NCBI GenBank assembly: GCA_029339505.1
Contig: JAQISU010000097.1
Coordinates: 2,560,001 to 2,624,000, forward strand
Direction of reading: 5' to 3'
Length of the DNA: 64,000 nt
DNA from: Unio delphinus
Lineage: Eukaryota; Mollusca; Bivalvia; Unionida; Unionidae
The notes below the pieces were generated by a model. It was not told the DNA's origin, did not search any database, and saw nothing but the letters and a program-made list of their open reading frames with translations. Numbering within the stretch: the stretch's first letter is position 1; each line of letters begins with the position of its first letter. A program made the translations under genes and the position numbers. Of this stretch, positions 1 through 11,745 are shown one piece after another.

Positions 1-830
1 ATAGTATACCTTAGACAAATTGAGGCTGAATTATGGAGTTCAAGGGAGCAGTCATTTTAGTTACCAATGTGCTTAGATCATTTATAATTTCTAAAAGTAT
101 CATATCAAAGAGATGTCAGCCACATTACATTAAAGCAGCATAGAGGTATGCCAACATTCTTTCCTCTATGCAAATTATAAATGTAAACAAATTCACCTTA
201 CCTAAATCACTATCTCAAAAGTACATAATAACTGGTATATATAATGTTATTGCATATTAGAATTAGAAAAAAGTTCAATGACGCATTTACATTGTATATC
301 AAACAGGGTCAAGTGGGTTGCAACAGCTAATTAGGTCAGTTTGCCCTTTAAAAAGAAACATGACCTCCATTCTTATCACGTGATGTTTACCTGTATTTAA
401 TTGTACAACTTAACCTTGAAACTTTATGAATGGATCACGCACAGCTAGAAGAACTGACTCATCATACAGTACAAACCCATTAATTAAGAAAACCAGTTAT
501 TAAAATAATAGGAAAAATATTCAAAACAGGATAGTAAATGGTCAGATAGCAGAGCCGCAGCAATGGCACAGATTGTTTATCAGCATGTAGAACTACGCAC
601 CTCCGAAAATGAAGAGTTTGCCACGGCCGGAATTTAATATGCATGTGCAATCTTATGCTTTGCACTAACACACGTTAACATTTTTTAGACATCTTAGCAA
701 GCAATGAAATGTTTTTCAAAAATTGGGCAACGTGTTTGAAACTAACATGTTATGCTTAACATGCAAATGTGACCAACGAGTTTGGATAAAATTAAAAGTT
801 GTTGTTGAGGTGGTTACTGTTGTTTGTGTT
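1..830. other. A/T-rich non-coding stretch, upstream intron of the amine oxidase gene
   Basis: No exon-like reading frame flanked by splice sites is visible. The amine oxidase exon at 2082 starts inside its family, so this is most likely intron of that gene. The frame on the - strand near 480-671 has no recognisable composition and was not called. Confidence 0.4.
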
Positions 831-1055
831 AACACCATTTCTCAGCACATGATAGGTCATACAGGATAGCCAGTATAAGTGGTGGAGAAAGAACCGGGGG
901 AAACCCACAGATAAGAAACACCGACCCACGGGAAGCTACTGACAACCTTTTTCATATACCCATACAGGCCGAGGCTTGAACTCACGCGGGGCAGAGTTTA
1001 TAAGAACAGTGATCGGAAAAGCGAGTGCTAAAGATCACTCGACTGCCCGGGGCCT
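831..1055 (-). mobile_element. tRNA-derived SINE, family 2, diverged copy
   Basis: Read on the - strand, the head is GGCCCCGGGCAGTCGAGTGA followed by an A-box-like stretch and a degenerate B box near GAGTTCAAGCC. The tail on the + strand side is the AACACCATTT-type body. It aligns with two other copies in the window (34397-34645 and 61101-61353) in the order head, CCCGTGGGTCGG-like block, and a block reading GGTTCTTTCTCCACC in this copy. It is the most decayed of the three. Confidence 0.75.
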
Positions 1056-2081
1056 CAAAATTAAATAGTAAATCGCCCGTAAGCCGAAGCGCGATCTTAG
1101 CAGCAATGGTTTTCGTATTATCAGATGTCCTTCCGCTGTCAAACCTGATGCAATACAAGCACTCAGATTAAGTTACAGTAATGATAACAACATGTTTATT
1201 CAGTCTGATATCTTTGCTAAGGATTTCCGCTTTGTAAAATTATCGCGCAATTCGAAATGGCATGACCATTACGTTATGACTTCATCGATCTGACTCAACT
1301 GGTTACTCAAGTGTGGGAGAAACTGAACATGAAACGAGATAAATTCTCTCTTATTAAAAATAATGAAAACAAAAAATGTTTATACAATTTTTGAAACCGA
1401 AAAACCCGTCCTGTGAAACAAGATAATAATCGCAACAAAGAGTGTATGATGTCGTGGGATATTTTTAATGACATGGGACGTGGAAGACGTAAAGTATCAT
1501 TTATGTAAAGTACGTGCAGGGTCTGTTTAAGCACACCAATCACAGTTTCAAAAAAATATTAATAGCTTATTCCCAGGAATTGAAAACTACTGCAATTCTA
1601 AACTTTGGACAGCCTTGCAGGTGGAAATTATTTGATTGAAATAGTCCTGTTGTGACACAGTGTACGGATTATAATCTCCCCCGGCCCTACAGATAGCTGT
1701 CAAGTCCACCTTGTACGCCAAAGTCCCGACAATTGTTCTGCCTCTAGTATGTACACTCAAACGTCTTGCAAAAGTTTAGCCCATAGTATGTAAACTGAAC
1801 TGAAAATCGAAGTACTAAAAGTACGGACAAATGACTGTATAAGGTACTACTTCTAATCATTACAACAACTGAAACCTTTCTAAACAATAAGTCGCCATTA
1901 AGCGCACTAAATCGGCTATCCATCTAAAATGTATTACACAACCTAACAAACATTGAAAATATTAACACCTGGCAGCTTCATCTTTCTTAGTCATTACTCA
2001 CTTGTGTACACTTCACTACCAGTACATTTTCTGATGTGCAATCGCAGGAAGAGTAAATATAGCGTTTTTATTTTCCACTAG
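1056..2081. other. Intron sequence upstream of the amine oxidase terminal exon
   Basis: No coding exon is seen. The last bases form a good 3' splice site: a pyrimidine-rich stretch ending TTTTCCACTAG at 2071-2081, directly before the exon. Confidence 0.5.
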
Positions 2082-2975
2082 GTGTCTGGATATCTACCCC
2101 TTCTAGAGATCAGTATGGTGGAGTACCTCCGAGATGAGTTAGGGGGTTGGTGGCAGGATAATCTCTACACTCCAACGAACGGCATGTCAGACCTCCCTGA
2201 ACATTTCATCCTGCCAAACAAACACGGCTGGAAAAAGGATGTCCATCTTTTAAAACGAATCCACTTCGGTATTCGTGTTGAGTCTGTACAGGTGGACGAA
2301 GACAAACACAAAGTGTTCGTCAAAGGAAGTAACTCAATTACCGGGAAAGAAGTCGGCATCTTTCAAGGCGACGCTGTAATAATTACACTTCCATTAACAA
2401 TCCTACGTCAGCTGAAGTTACCCCTACCTATGGAGCGGCAAAAAGCTTTGGCGAACATTACATATGAGCCATCCACCAAAGTACTGATGCAGTTCAGAGA
2501 AAGGTTCTGGCAAACTAATATGGGCCAGGGTGGATTTACGAAAACCGATCTTCCTATCGGCCAGATCCACTACCCAGGATGGGATGATTCCGAACAGACA
2601 AGCAAGGACCGCGGGGTTCTAGTGTCCTACACATGGGGACAGGATGCGCTCATGTTCGGCGCACAGCCCAAGGACCAGGCAGTAGCTAGCGCCATCCGGA
2701 TTCTGAAAGAAATTCATGGCGAAACAGAGAAATATTTTGAGTTTGGAACAGTCCAGTCATGGTTTAGCGATCCGGCTGCTCAGGGTGCGTTCGCTTACCT
2801 TCACCCATATGAATACAACGATAGCATGGCAGCTTTGCAGAAATCGAACCATCCGATTTATTTAGCAGGAGAAGCTATATCGTGGGCGAATGGATGGATA
2901 CAAGGTGCTCTCATGTCTGGCCTAAACGCTGCCTTCCGTTTCTTCTCTCACAATGAGCACCAGCACGAAAACTAA
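2082..2975 (+). CDS. Flavin-containing amine oxidase (L-amino-acid oxidase type), C-terminal exon
   Basis: This is the last coding exon, 297 residues, ending with TAA at 2973-2975. The exon starts after the acceptor TTTTCCACTAG, so the GTG at 2082 is an internal valine codon, not a start. Three features mark the FAD-dependent amine oxidase fold (MAO, polyamine oxidase and L-amino-acid oxidase relatives). First, NGMSDLPEHF (about residues 33-42) corresponds to the family's G-G-M-x-x-L-P segment. Second, a central substrate-domain portion contains VIITLPLTILRQL. Third, the C-terminal FAD-binding signature YLAGEAISWANGWIQGALMS lies at about residues 261-280. The N-terminal Rossmann GxGxxG half must be on upstream exons outside the window. 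The family oxidises amines or amino acids to imines with release of hydrogen peroxide. The ANGWIQGA motif fits L-amino-acid oxidase-like enzymes better than classical MAO, but the substrate cannot be read from this part. Mollusc relatives include secreted antimicrobial oxidases; whether this one is secreted cannot be judged without its N terminus. Confidence 0.9.
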   Translation: MSGYLPLLEISMVEYLRDELGGWWQDNLYTPTNGMSDLPEHFILPNKHGWKKDVHLLKRIHFGIRVESVQVDEDKHKVFVKGSNSITGKEVGIFQGDAVIITLPLTILRQLKLPLPMERQKALANITYEPSTKVLMQFRERFWQTNMGQGGFTKTDLPIGQIHYPGWDDSEQTSKDRGVLVSYTWGQDALMFGAQPKDQAVASAIRILKEIHGETEKYFEFGTVQSWFSDPAAQGAFAYLHPYEYNDSMAALQKSNHPIYLAGEAISWANGWIQGALMSGLNAAFRFFSHNEHQHEN

Positions 2976-3860
2976 AGATTATTTTCAATAGTAAAGAAGC
3001 ACTATTTTGTGAATTTTAGGGCAACGTTTTGCATCTATTGAGGAAAATTAGTGAAACTTGGAAGCTTATTTCAACAAATGCTGGTATAATGTCTCGGAGA
3101 TTAGTCTTCCTGTTGTATATATTTTTTGAAGGAGATGTGAGCACAACATATTTTTGGAGAATTGGGAGACAATAGTCACATTGTAATAGAAAGACATTTC
3201 AGTCAAACCATGCCAAACCTGTATGGATTAAATAGAAATGTAAAAAAAGAGAATTAGATTCAGGAAAATTTGTAACACTATCATCCAGCAAAGCTGGCAG
3301 TTGAACAAGCCCCACCTTTCTTAATGGCAAGCATTTAACAATTATTTCAATTATCAAGCATTGTCTGTTTTTCCTTCTTTATACAAGTTTTAGTTAGATT
3401 CTGCTTGTGTATTAGTTATTTACTCAGAGTGTTTACATGTCCGCTGTATTTACGACCATATCATTTTTTATTAGTTTTACTTGTGATAAAAACCCAGATA
3501 AGAGATAATACCTAGGGCTTTTACTAATCCAGTGCTATGAGTTTACATTATTTTCAATATATCTTTTCACTTTTCCATTGATATCCATTAAATACATGGT
3601 ACCTGTGAGAGACGTGCTTTATTGACTGACACGTCATCATGCGATTTCCTAAGTGATTTGAAGAAATTGAGTTGGTGACAAATGACAAATAAATGTACTT
3701 TCAACAAGAAGTAATTTTAAAATATAACAAGATATGTGAGTAATCTAGACTTTTTACGTGTATGGATATTTTTTATTTACTTGTTGCTTTTTGCAAAATA
3801 CCTAAATATTTTTAATATCTACATATTTTAATCCAATAAAGCATATAATTTAAATTGTTT
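2976..3860 (+). other. Probable 3' UTR of the amine oxidase gene with polyadenylation signals
   Basis: AATAAA hexamers lie at 3688-3693 and 3835-3840. The second is followed by a T-rich stretch (TTGTTTGTCTTTTTATGTC) that fits a downstream element. Which site is used cannot be decided from sequence alone. Confidence 0.5.
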
Positions 3861-4950
3861 GTCTTTTTATGTCATTTACCTGTAAAAATATAAACCAGAC
3901 TTCCGCTTTGAAACATTTTATTCATAACACAGTGCTACTAAACGATGGCCAGATATTATTGGGAATATAAGACTATCTCACAAACGTGTCCCCTGATATA
4001 TAAGCCGCCCCACCTTTATAAGTGTTTATGAACTTAACAAATAACTTATTTAATTAACGTTAATCAAATGTGGAGGAGAAATATTAAAAAAAGAAAAGCA
4101 ACATAAATCGGTATGTAATTTAAAAAAATCAATTTCGAGCTAGTAGACATTGAATAATGTTAAGTAGGTAACGGTGGCCTTTTTTTAGTACAGTTACTGA
4201 ATACCTCCACCAGAATATCTTACACATTTTCATTTCCATCACGGCAAACATTTGCGCCAAAATATTGCAATATTCTAATGCTAGTGAATGTAACGACATT
4301 TCTGATTAAAAGACCAGAATTGATGGCAGTAAAATTAGGACAAAATTCCGAAATTGTGACGTCATTACTCTCTGTTATCTGGTGCTCATAATTTACTATT
4401 TTCATTTTAAAAAGTGGGTTAAAGTGGGCATAGCAGTTTTGTGTTTTAGGATTCAAAGACATTAACAGATATTTCGCTGTTTCAGTATTCATTGTAATGG
4501 CTTTATTTATGCGTCAACGGCAACGCATCAAGGCAGTAAAACCACCTGTGATGTGCTAAACACGGCCAACACATGACTGTTGATTTTCTAGCATATCCAA
4601 AGAAATCGGAGAGTCTACCAACACAGTATCAACAGCAGTATGCAGTGCATACATAGTTCAACTTTAATTATGGCAAACACGAGAGTGGGAGGTAGAAAAT
4701 TGAAACGAAATAACTCCCCCACACACGCACGCACACTCAACCAAGCACATGTTTAATGTCTTTTTGACATAAAATTGTTCGAAACTCATATAAAACAAGT
4801 CTACATCAACCTGCTATAATTTAATAAGTTAGCTCCAACTTGGCATCTATTTAGAACGTTTGCTCCAACTTGACATAATGCTATTAAAGACGTCTTTTCT
4901 AACTTGTAATGATGGTATTTAGTAAGTTTGCGCTAACTTGGAATAATGAC
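3861..4950. other. Intergenic sequence, no gene seen
   Basis: A/T-rich and without supported coding regions. From about 4800 there are loose ancestral copies of the motif that becomes the ordered array after 4951 (phrases such as TTTGCTCCAACTTG recur). The - strand frame at 4220-4492 has no recognisable features and no splice context. Confidence 0.4.
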
Positions 4951-5335
4951 TTGATATAAAACTGTTTAATAAGTTTGGTATAACTTACAAGGCTATTTAA
5001 ATAGTTTGCATTTGATATAAAACTGTTTAATATGTTTGTTATAACTTACGGGACTATTTAAATATTTTGCATTTGACTTGATATAAAACTGTTTAAAAAG
5101 TTTGTTACAACTTACAGGGATATTTAAATATTTTGCATTTGACGTGATATAAAACTGTTTAAAAAGATTGGTATAACTTACAGGGGTATTTAAATATTTT
5201 GCATTTGATATAAAACTGTTTAAAAAGTTTGGTATAACTTACAGAGCTATTTAAATATTTTGCATTTGACTTGATATAAAACTGTTTAATAAGTTTGTTA
5301 TAACTTACAGGACTATTTAATAGCTTTGCTGTTAC
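4951..5335. repeat. Minisatellite, 61-67 bp unit, about 6 copies
   Basis: TTGATATAAAACTGTTTAA recurs at 4951, 5012, 5079, about 5144, 5206 and 5271. Each copy is followed by a TATAACTTACAGG-type block and TATTTAAATATTTTGCATTT. Unit length alternates between about 61 and 66 bp according to whether a short GACTTG block is present. Confidence 0.9.
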
Positions 5336-5629
5336 TTGGTAACCAAAGTGTTGAAAACACCCATGTCTTGGAGAGTTGACCTAATATCAGTTTACATAAG
5401 ATTAAAAAACTTAACTCAGATATATTGTTTTCATTGTCCTTTCTACTATCGGAAATATATCGATTTTGTTAAATCCATATAATATTATTTACAATTTTAG
5501 TTCCTTTATATCTCACAAAAGAATTTTTGATAAAGTTTTAGAAATAACTGATACATTTCTTTGGTCAATTCCTTTTTAAAGTATTTTGTTCTATTATCTG
5601 AAGTATTTCTGTCATTCGTAACTAATATC

Positions 5630-5697
5630 AAAGGGAGATAACCACAAGAAGACCTAATCGTATAGGCCTGTTCATTAAGGGTTGTTATCTCCCCCGA
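5630..5697. repeat. Interspersed GGGAGATAAC inverted-repeat motif
   Basis: AAAGGGAGATAACC at one end and GGTTGTTATCTCCC at the other form a short inverted pair around a 40-bp core. Motifs of this kind are widespread in mollusc genomes; here that is a hint of lineage rather than a function. A diverged copy of its right part lies in opposite orientation at 6691-6734. Confidence 0.6.
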
Positions 5698-5797
5698 TTT
5701 ATAACCTCCCTTTGCATGCTCTTCACAAATAAAAATAAAATTGACCTGTTCCCAAAATTTTGGGAAGCAAAAATAGCACACCCATGGTTAGCAGAGA

Positions 5798-6490
<693 letters not shown>

Positions 6491-6690
6491 TAGCATAATG
6501 ATTAACTTTTGTGGAATTCAATAGTGTACTGAAATTTAAATTCTTTTCCTGCAGATAAACTCATAACCAGAACAGAAGCATAGAAGCTCAGTATCAACAG
6601 AGCCAATTACGGTCAAGTGTTTGGGGGGGGGGGGTTGTTGATTTTTTTTTGCTCACCGGAAGTAGATTTAACAAAGAAGGTTAACTCGTG

Positions 6691-6734
6691 CAAGGGAGGG
6701 TAACAATTCTTATTGAACAGGACTATATCGACAG
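6691..6734. repeat. Inverted copy of the 5662-5697 motif
   Basis: GGGAGGGTAACAATTCTTAT and then GAACAGGACTATATCG match, in reverse orientation and with small gaps, the segment at 5662-5697. The pair therefore flanks the AT microsatellite as a distant inverted repeat. Confidence 0.5.
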
Positions 6735-7250
6735 TTTAGTTGCATTCTTGAACAGATGAAAGTGACCAGAAAAGCGTTGGTACTAGCTATAGTAATACCA
6801 TACAATTTGCTAATACAAACTATATATAGTAAAAGAGAATGGTGTTTATGCATTGACATGAAAGGATTGAAATCAATAAAAGCCAAACGTCACGCTGTTG
6901 AGAACTATAATTTTAAAAGGTAGGGTGTGTGACCAGAGATCTCCTGCACTTGTATGCAGCCCATCTGAAAATGAAACCAATCATTTCAGTTATAATTATA
7001 CCTCCTGCTTCAATGTCAACGATGTATTCACTAACGAATTTATCAGATATATAATTTTTATATAAATATTGACGAATAAATTTCTAATGTTCTTTGTTGG
7101 TGAGTAACCCTCCCGATAGAAAACATACTTTACTTACATATTTGACAGAGACTATACATAATTTGAACATGTTTTAATATTAGAAGACCGAAGGTTTGAT
7201 TTACAAAACATTATAAATGTTTGCGAAATATTGAGAAGGATAAACTCTTA
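6735..7250. other. Intergenic sequence, nothing recognised
   Basis: No coding potential, RNA gene or repeat structure was found on either strand. Confidence 0.4.
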
Positions 7251-7254
7251 AGGA

Positions 7255-7995
7255 CAGCTTCGATATACTAAAATGGGTACACCTCTTAATGGTATTATCG
7301 ATAAATCAAAACGGGTAAACCCATTAATGACATTTATGATACAATAAAGAGGGTCAACCCATCGATGGCATTTGCGATATACGAAAGAGTTTAAACTCTT
7401 TATGGCACCCGTGATATGCTAAGAGGGTAAACCACTTAATGTCATCTGCGAGAAACTGAAAAAGGTAAATACCCTGTTAGCATTTACGATAAAATGAAAA
7501 GAGTAACCCCTTAATAGCATTTGCAATATCCTAAAAATAGTAACCCTCTGAATGGCATTTGCGATATACTAAAGAGGGCAAACCCATAATGGCATTTGCG
7601 ATATACAAAACATGTAACCCCCTTAATGGCATGTGCGGTATACTAAAGAGGGCAAACCCCTTTATGGCATTTGCGATATACTAAAGAGGGCAAGCCCCTT
7701 AATGGCATTTGCGATATCCTTAAAAGAGTAACCCCCTTAGTGTCATTTTCTATATACTGAAGAGGGCAAAACCCTTAATGATATTTGTGATATACTAAAG
7801 AGGGCATACCCTTAAATTCCATTTGCGATATACTAAAAAGGGCCAAAAGATTAATGGCATTTGCGATGTACTAAAGAGGGCAAACAAATGAGTGGTATTT
7901 GCGATATACTTAAGAGGGCAAACCCCTGAATGGCACTTACGATATCCTAAAAAGAGTAACCCGCTGAATGGTATTTGCGATATACTAAAGGTCAG
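7255..7995. repeat. Minisatellite, about 37-38 bp unit, about 20 copies
   Basis: The core GGCATTTGCGATATACTAAA is followed by GAGGGCAAACCCCTTAAT. Copies at the left end (7255-7450) are strongly diverged, while those from 7550 to 7990 are close to each other, so the array grew mainly on its right side. Confidence 0.92.
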
Positions 7996-8221
7996 GTCAA
8001 AACTCCAATCTCCTGATGAAATTATACCCAGTACATGAATCAGAGTAATACCATGCACGTGACACTAGCCTCAGGTCAAATGGTCACAGTGTAAAACGGA
8101 CATGTAGCGTCAAGTATGAAAACAAAATGAAACGATCGCTCATATAAATATCTGGATGGGTATACTCTCAGTCTAAAATCCTTCTGTGTGCCTCATATAT
8201 TTGATGACACTGATGATGATC

Positions 8222-9330
8222 AACATAATGATGTGTACTGGACGCATGACAGGTTACAAGATGCTTACTAGATGCATGGAAGGTTACAAGATGCTTACTG
8301 GATGCATGGCAAGCTACATGATGCTTGCTGAATGTATGACATTTTACAAGATGCTTACTGGATGCATGACAGGTTACAAGATGCTTACTGAATGTATGAA
8401 AGGTTACAAGATGTGTACTGAATGCATGACTGGTTACAAGATGTTTACTGAATGCATGGCAGGTAACATTATGCTTACTGGAATCATGGAAGGTTACAAG
8501 ATACTTACTTGATGCATGCAATGTTACAGGATGTGTCCTGGATGCATTACATGTTACACGATGCTTACTGGAGGCATGAAAGGCTACAAGATGCTTAATG
8601 GATGCAAGACAGGTTACAAGTTGCTTACTTGATGCATGACAGGTTACAAGATGTGTAATGGATACATGGAAAGTTACAACATGTGTATTGAATCCATGAC
8701 AGGTTACACAATGTTTTCTGAATGCACGGATGGTTACAAGATGCATAATGGATGCATGGAATGTGACGATATACTTACTGAATGCATATCAGGTTAAAAG
8801 ATGCACAATGAAAATGCATGGCAGGTTACAAGATACTTACTGGATACATGCAAGGTTACAGGATGTGCACTGGATGCATCACATGTTACATGATGCTTAC
8901 TGGATGCATGAAAGGCTACAAGATGCTTAATGGATGCAAGACAGGTTACAAGAGGCTTACTAGATGCATGACAGGTTACAAGATGTGTACTGGATGCATG
9001 AAAGGTTACAAGATGTGTACTGGATGCATGACAGGTTACAAAATATATAGCAGGTTACAAGATGCTGACTGGATGTATAGTAGGTTACAGGATGTATTAT
9101 GGATGCATACCACTGTTACAAGATATGATTGGATGCATACAAGATGCTGATTGGATGCATGTCTGGATACACGATGCTGACAGAATATATAGCAGGTTAC
9201 AAGATGCATACCGGATGCATACCACGGTTATAAGATGATTATTGGATGCATGGCAGGATACAAAATGCTGACTGGATGCATGGCAGGTTACAAGATGCTG
9301 ACTGGATGTATAACAGGTTACACGTCAATA
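8222..9330. repeat. Minisatellite, 30-bp unit, about 36 copies
   Basis: The unit contains GGATGCATG, then ACAGGTTACAAGATG, then a CTTACT or TGTACT block. Two versions of the last block (CTTACT and TGTACT) are interspersed. The unit is a multiple of three, which opens frames rich in Met, Cys, Gly, Tyr and Lys on one strand and His and Thr on the other; these are not genes. Confidence 0.95.
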
Positions 9331-9576
9331 GATGTGCACTAACTTCCAAAATAAGGGAAAAAACATAATAATACAGTGTCCGGTTTATGAAAAATAAAAT
9401 ATCATAAATGTTGTTATGAAACGTAACAGATGCAAAACAAAACAAATACAGAATTCAAAGAAATTATTCGACAAAACTAAACAGACAGTATATGAAATTG
9501 TGCAGGTGAACTCCGATTTCTGGTCAAAAAATATGGATACAAACAAAGATAACACTAACTTAACTACTAATCAAGG

Positions 9577-9578
<2 letters not shown>
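9331..9578. other. Spacer between arrays, no gene seen
   Basis: Short unique A-rich sequence between the 30-bp array and an AT tract. A frame at 9416-9664 is low-complexity (Lys, Asn, Thr and then Tyr-Ile) and was not called. Confidence 0.4.

Positions 9579-9650
<72 letters not shown>
9579..9650. repeat. (TA)n microsatellite
   Basis: Uninterrupted TA dinucleotides over about 70 bases. Confidence 0.97.
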
Positions 9651-9652
<2 letters not shown>

Positions 9653-10021
9653 AAAAAATGTTAAAAAATATTAATTTAAACTCATTCATAAAGCTAATAA
9701 ATCTTGTGAGATTTATCACAGTGCATAAGACAAATGTTCATGTAGATAAACCAGTAAGCATTTTACACTGTCCAAACTCTTAAAGAGAGCAATATAAAAA
9801 CAGATGAATGCATATTTGAAAATATATTGTTCGCCCATTTCTGTTTGGTTTTATAAGTGAACACATCAACCGATCTGGTTGGATTACTGTAAATGAGCAA
9901 TGGCAGTGGCTTTGAACAAGGGTTATTATGTCTGTGCTAATTGACTTTTGACTGTCTGTCTCACCTCATTAGTAAAGTTGATGACCTCTGGATTTGATGA
10001 AAGGGCCGTTGATTTACTAGG

Positions 10022-10180
10022 TGTATATCTGAATAACAGCTAACTTATTAAAAAGTTTTATATCTGAATAACAGCTAACTTATTAAACAGTTTTATATCA
10101 ATAACAGCTAACTTATTAAACAGTTTTATATCAATAACAGCTCACTTATTAAACAGTTTTATATCAATAACAGCTAATTA
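10022..10180. repeat. Short minisatellite, 33-37 bp unit, about 4.5 copies
   Basis: AATAACAGCTAACTTATTAA followed by ACAGTTTTATATC is repeated. The first two copies carry TATATCTGAATAACAG and the later ones lack the CTG, which gives the two unit lengths. Confidence 0.88.
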
Positions 10181-11545
10181 CAAAATGACTACTTAGATAG
10201 TATCAGTAAGTGTGTACCACAGGGTTCTATACTATGCCTATTCATGTTTAGCACATTTATTAATTGCATTGTTTATTTCACCAAGAACAGAACATTCTAT
10301 ATTTATGTAGCTGTCAATATATGGAATTAAATAAATATCTTGAAATACTTAGATCAAACCTTGAAAGAGAAAGTATGTTATTGATCAGATGTGTTTTGGA
10401 TAACTAGATGAAGACTAGTCCAGCTAATTCCTGTGCAAAGCAACATGACAGAAACGTTAATCAGCTAATTTCTATACATTACATATCAAGCAACAGGACA
10501 GAACAATTAATCCAGATAATTCTTAGACAGAGCAATAGCAAAGAGTGTTAATCCAGCTAAATCCTTGGAATAGCAATGGCACATGAATGATAATCCAACT
10601 AATTCTTGGGCATATTAATAGCACAGAAATGTTAATCCGGCTAATAACTGTGCATTATAAATACATAAAATGTTTGATTGGAAACCAACTTTTCATTTTG
10701 TTGTTGCAGTCATTACACGTCAACAAATTTCATTGTTACAATTTGACTAACTATTAGATGTAGACAAACAATTTATCAGGAATATGTCATCATGGATTGA
10801 AGATCATATTCTGCTACTAGACGGTAGAAAGCCATATAAAATGCATTTATCATGGCATTTAGACTTCTATTCCATGGTTTGGCATTTCGGTGGCCAAACT
10901 TGTTCTAACAAATTTCAGGGCACTCAAATATGTACCTCAGAATAGCAATAGAATATATGAGGAACTGTTAACAAAATAAAATTTTGTCATCTGCAAACTA
11001 ATGGACTTGGGCACATGACAACATACACCTATACTTTTCTAAATTACATTAGCATTAAATATTCGCATCAGTTTTCAAATATTCTTTTAGGTATGTACAT
11101 ATGACAGAAATACCAAGGTAAATTCATATATGGTAATATATATTTTTAGATCAACTGCATCAGTTTTTTAAATTATGGAATTCGTTTCTAAATAATGCAA
11201 GAATCACATCTTCTTTCTAACGATTTAAAGATTCATTAAAAGGTGGGAAATCATTACATGCAAATTTGCAATAACTTTTACTCCATTATCAAGTTCTCCA
11301 TGGCGGATGTTTATGTATGCTTGTTACAATTGGCTGTTTTGACTATTCTGCACGTGCAGATTATTTACTTGTACTAGTTGCTTTTTCTTCTTATTTATGC
11401 GTTAAGTTCCCTACAGCTAAATGTGATGTTTACTCATTAATGTATTCCTTTATACATGCGGATGCACACAGATTCGTGTAAAATTATACAACTGTATATG
11501 ATGGTGATGGCATATGCACACATGACATTTTGTAACTATTGTCAT
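10181..11545. other. Intergenic sequence with decayed repeats, no gene seen
   Basis: Between about 10420 and 10670, phrases such as GTTAATCCAGCTAA recur every 60-70 bases, each with substitutions; this is an old, degraded tandem array. The rest is unique A/T-rich sequence. Confidence 0.45.
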
Positions 11546-11745
11546 GGACCGCTACGGTGATGAAAGTGGTTAGAGCAGCTGCCTCGGATGCGGGAGGTCG
11601 TGGGTTTGAATCATTGCCAAGGAATACCAAAGACTTACAAATATGGTAATAGCTGATGCCTCGCTTGACCATCAACAATAAGAGGTTAATGTAAGGACTG
11701 GTCTGCCTGATTTCAGGATAGTGTGACTGTGTGGGACATGGTCTC
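11546..11745 (+). mobile_element. tRNA-derived SINE, family 1, 5' part, running into the 35-bp array
   Basis: The head GGACCGCTACGGTG is followed by an A-box-like GTGGTTAGAGCAGCTG and a B-box-like GGGTTTGAATCATTG, then a body with AGAGGTTAATGTAAGGACTGG and GTGTGACTGTGTGGGACATG. It aligns with the longer copies at 35185-35508 and 56549-56888 (reverse) up to GGGACAT. The normal 3' third is replaced by the start of the giant array. Confidence 0.85.

Noticed and set aside
8168..9150. Long frames on both strands with His/Thr/Ser or Met/Gly/Tyr/Lys repeats
   Set aside because: Produced by a 30-bp unit divisible by three; both strands are open, and there is no start, splice or codon evidence.
11546..11620. 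tRNA gene
   Set aside because: A and B box resemblance is present but no cloverleaf or acceptor stem closes; the same head occurs in longer SINE copies.
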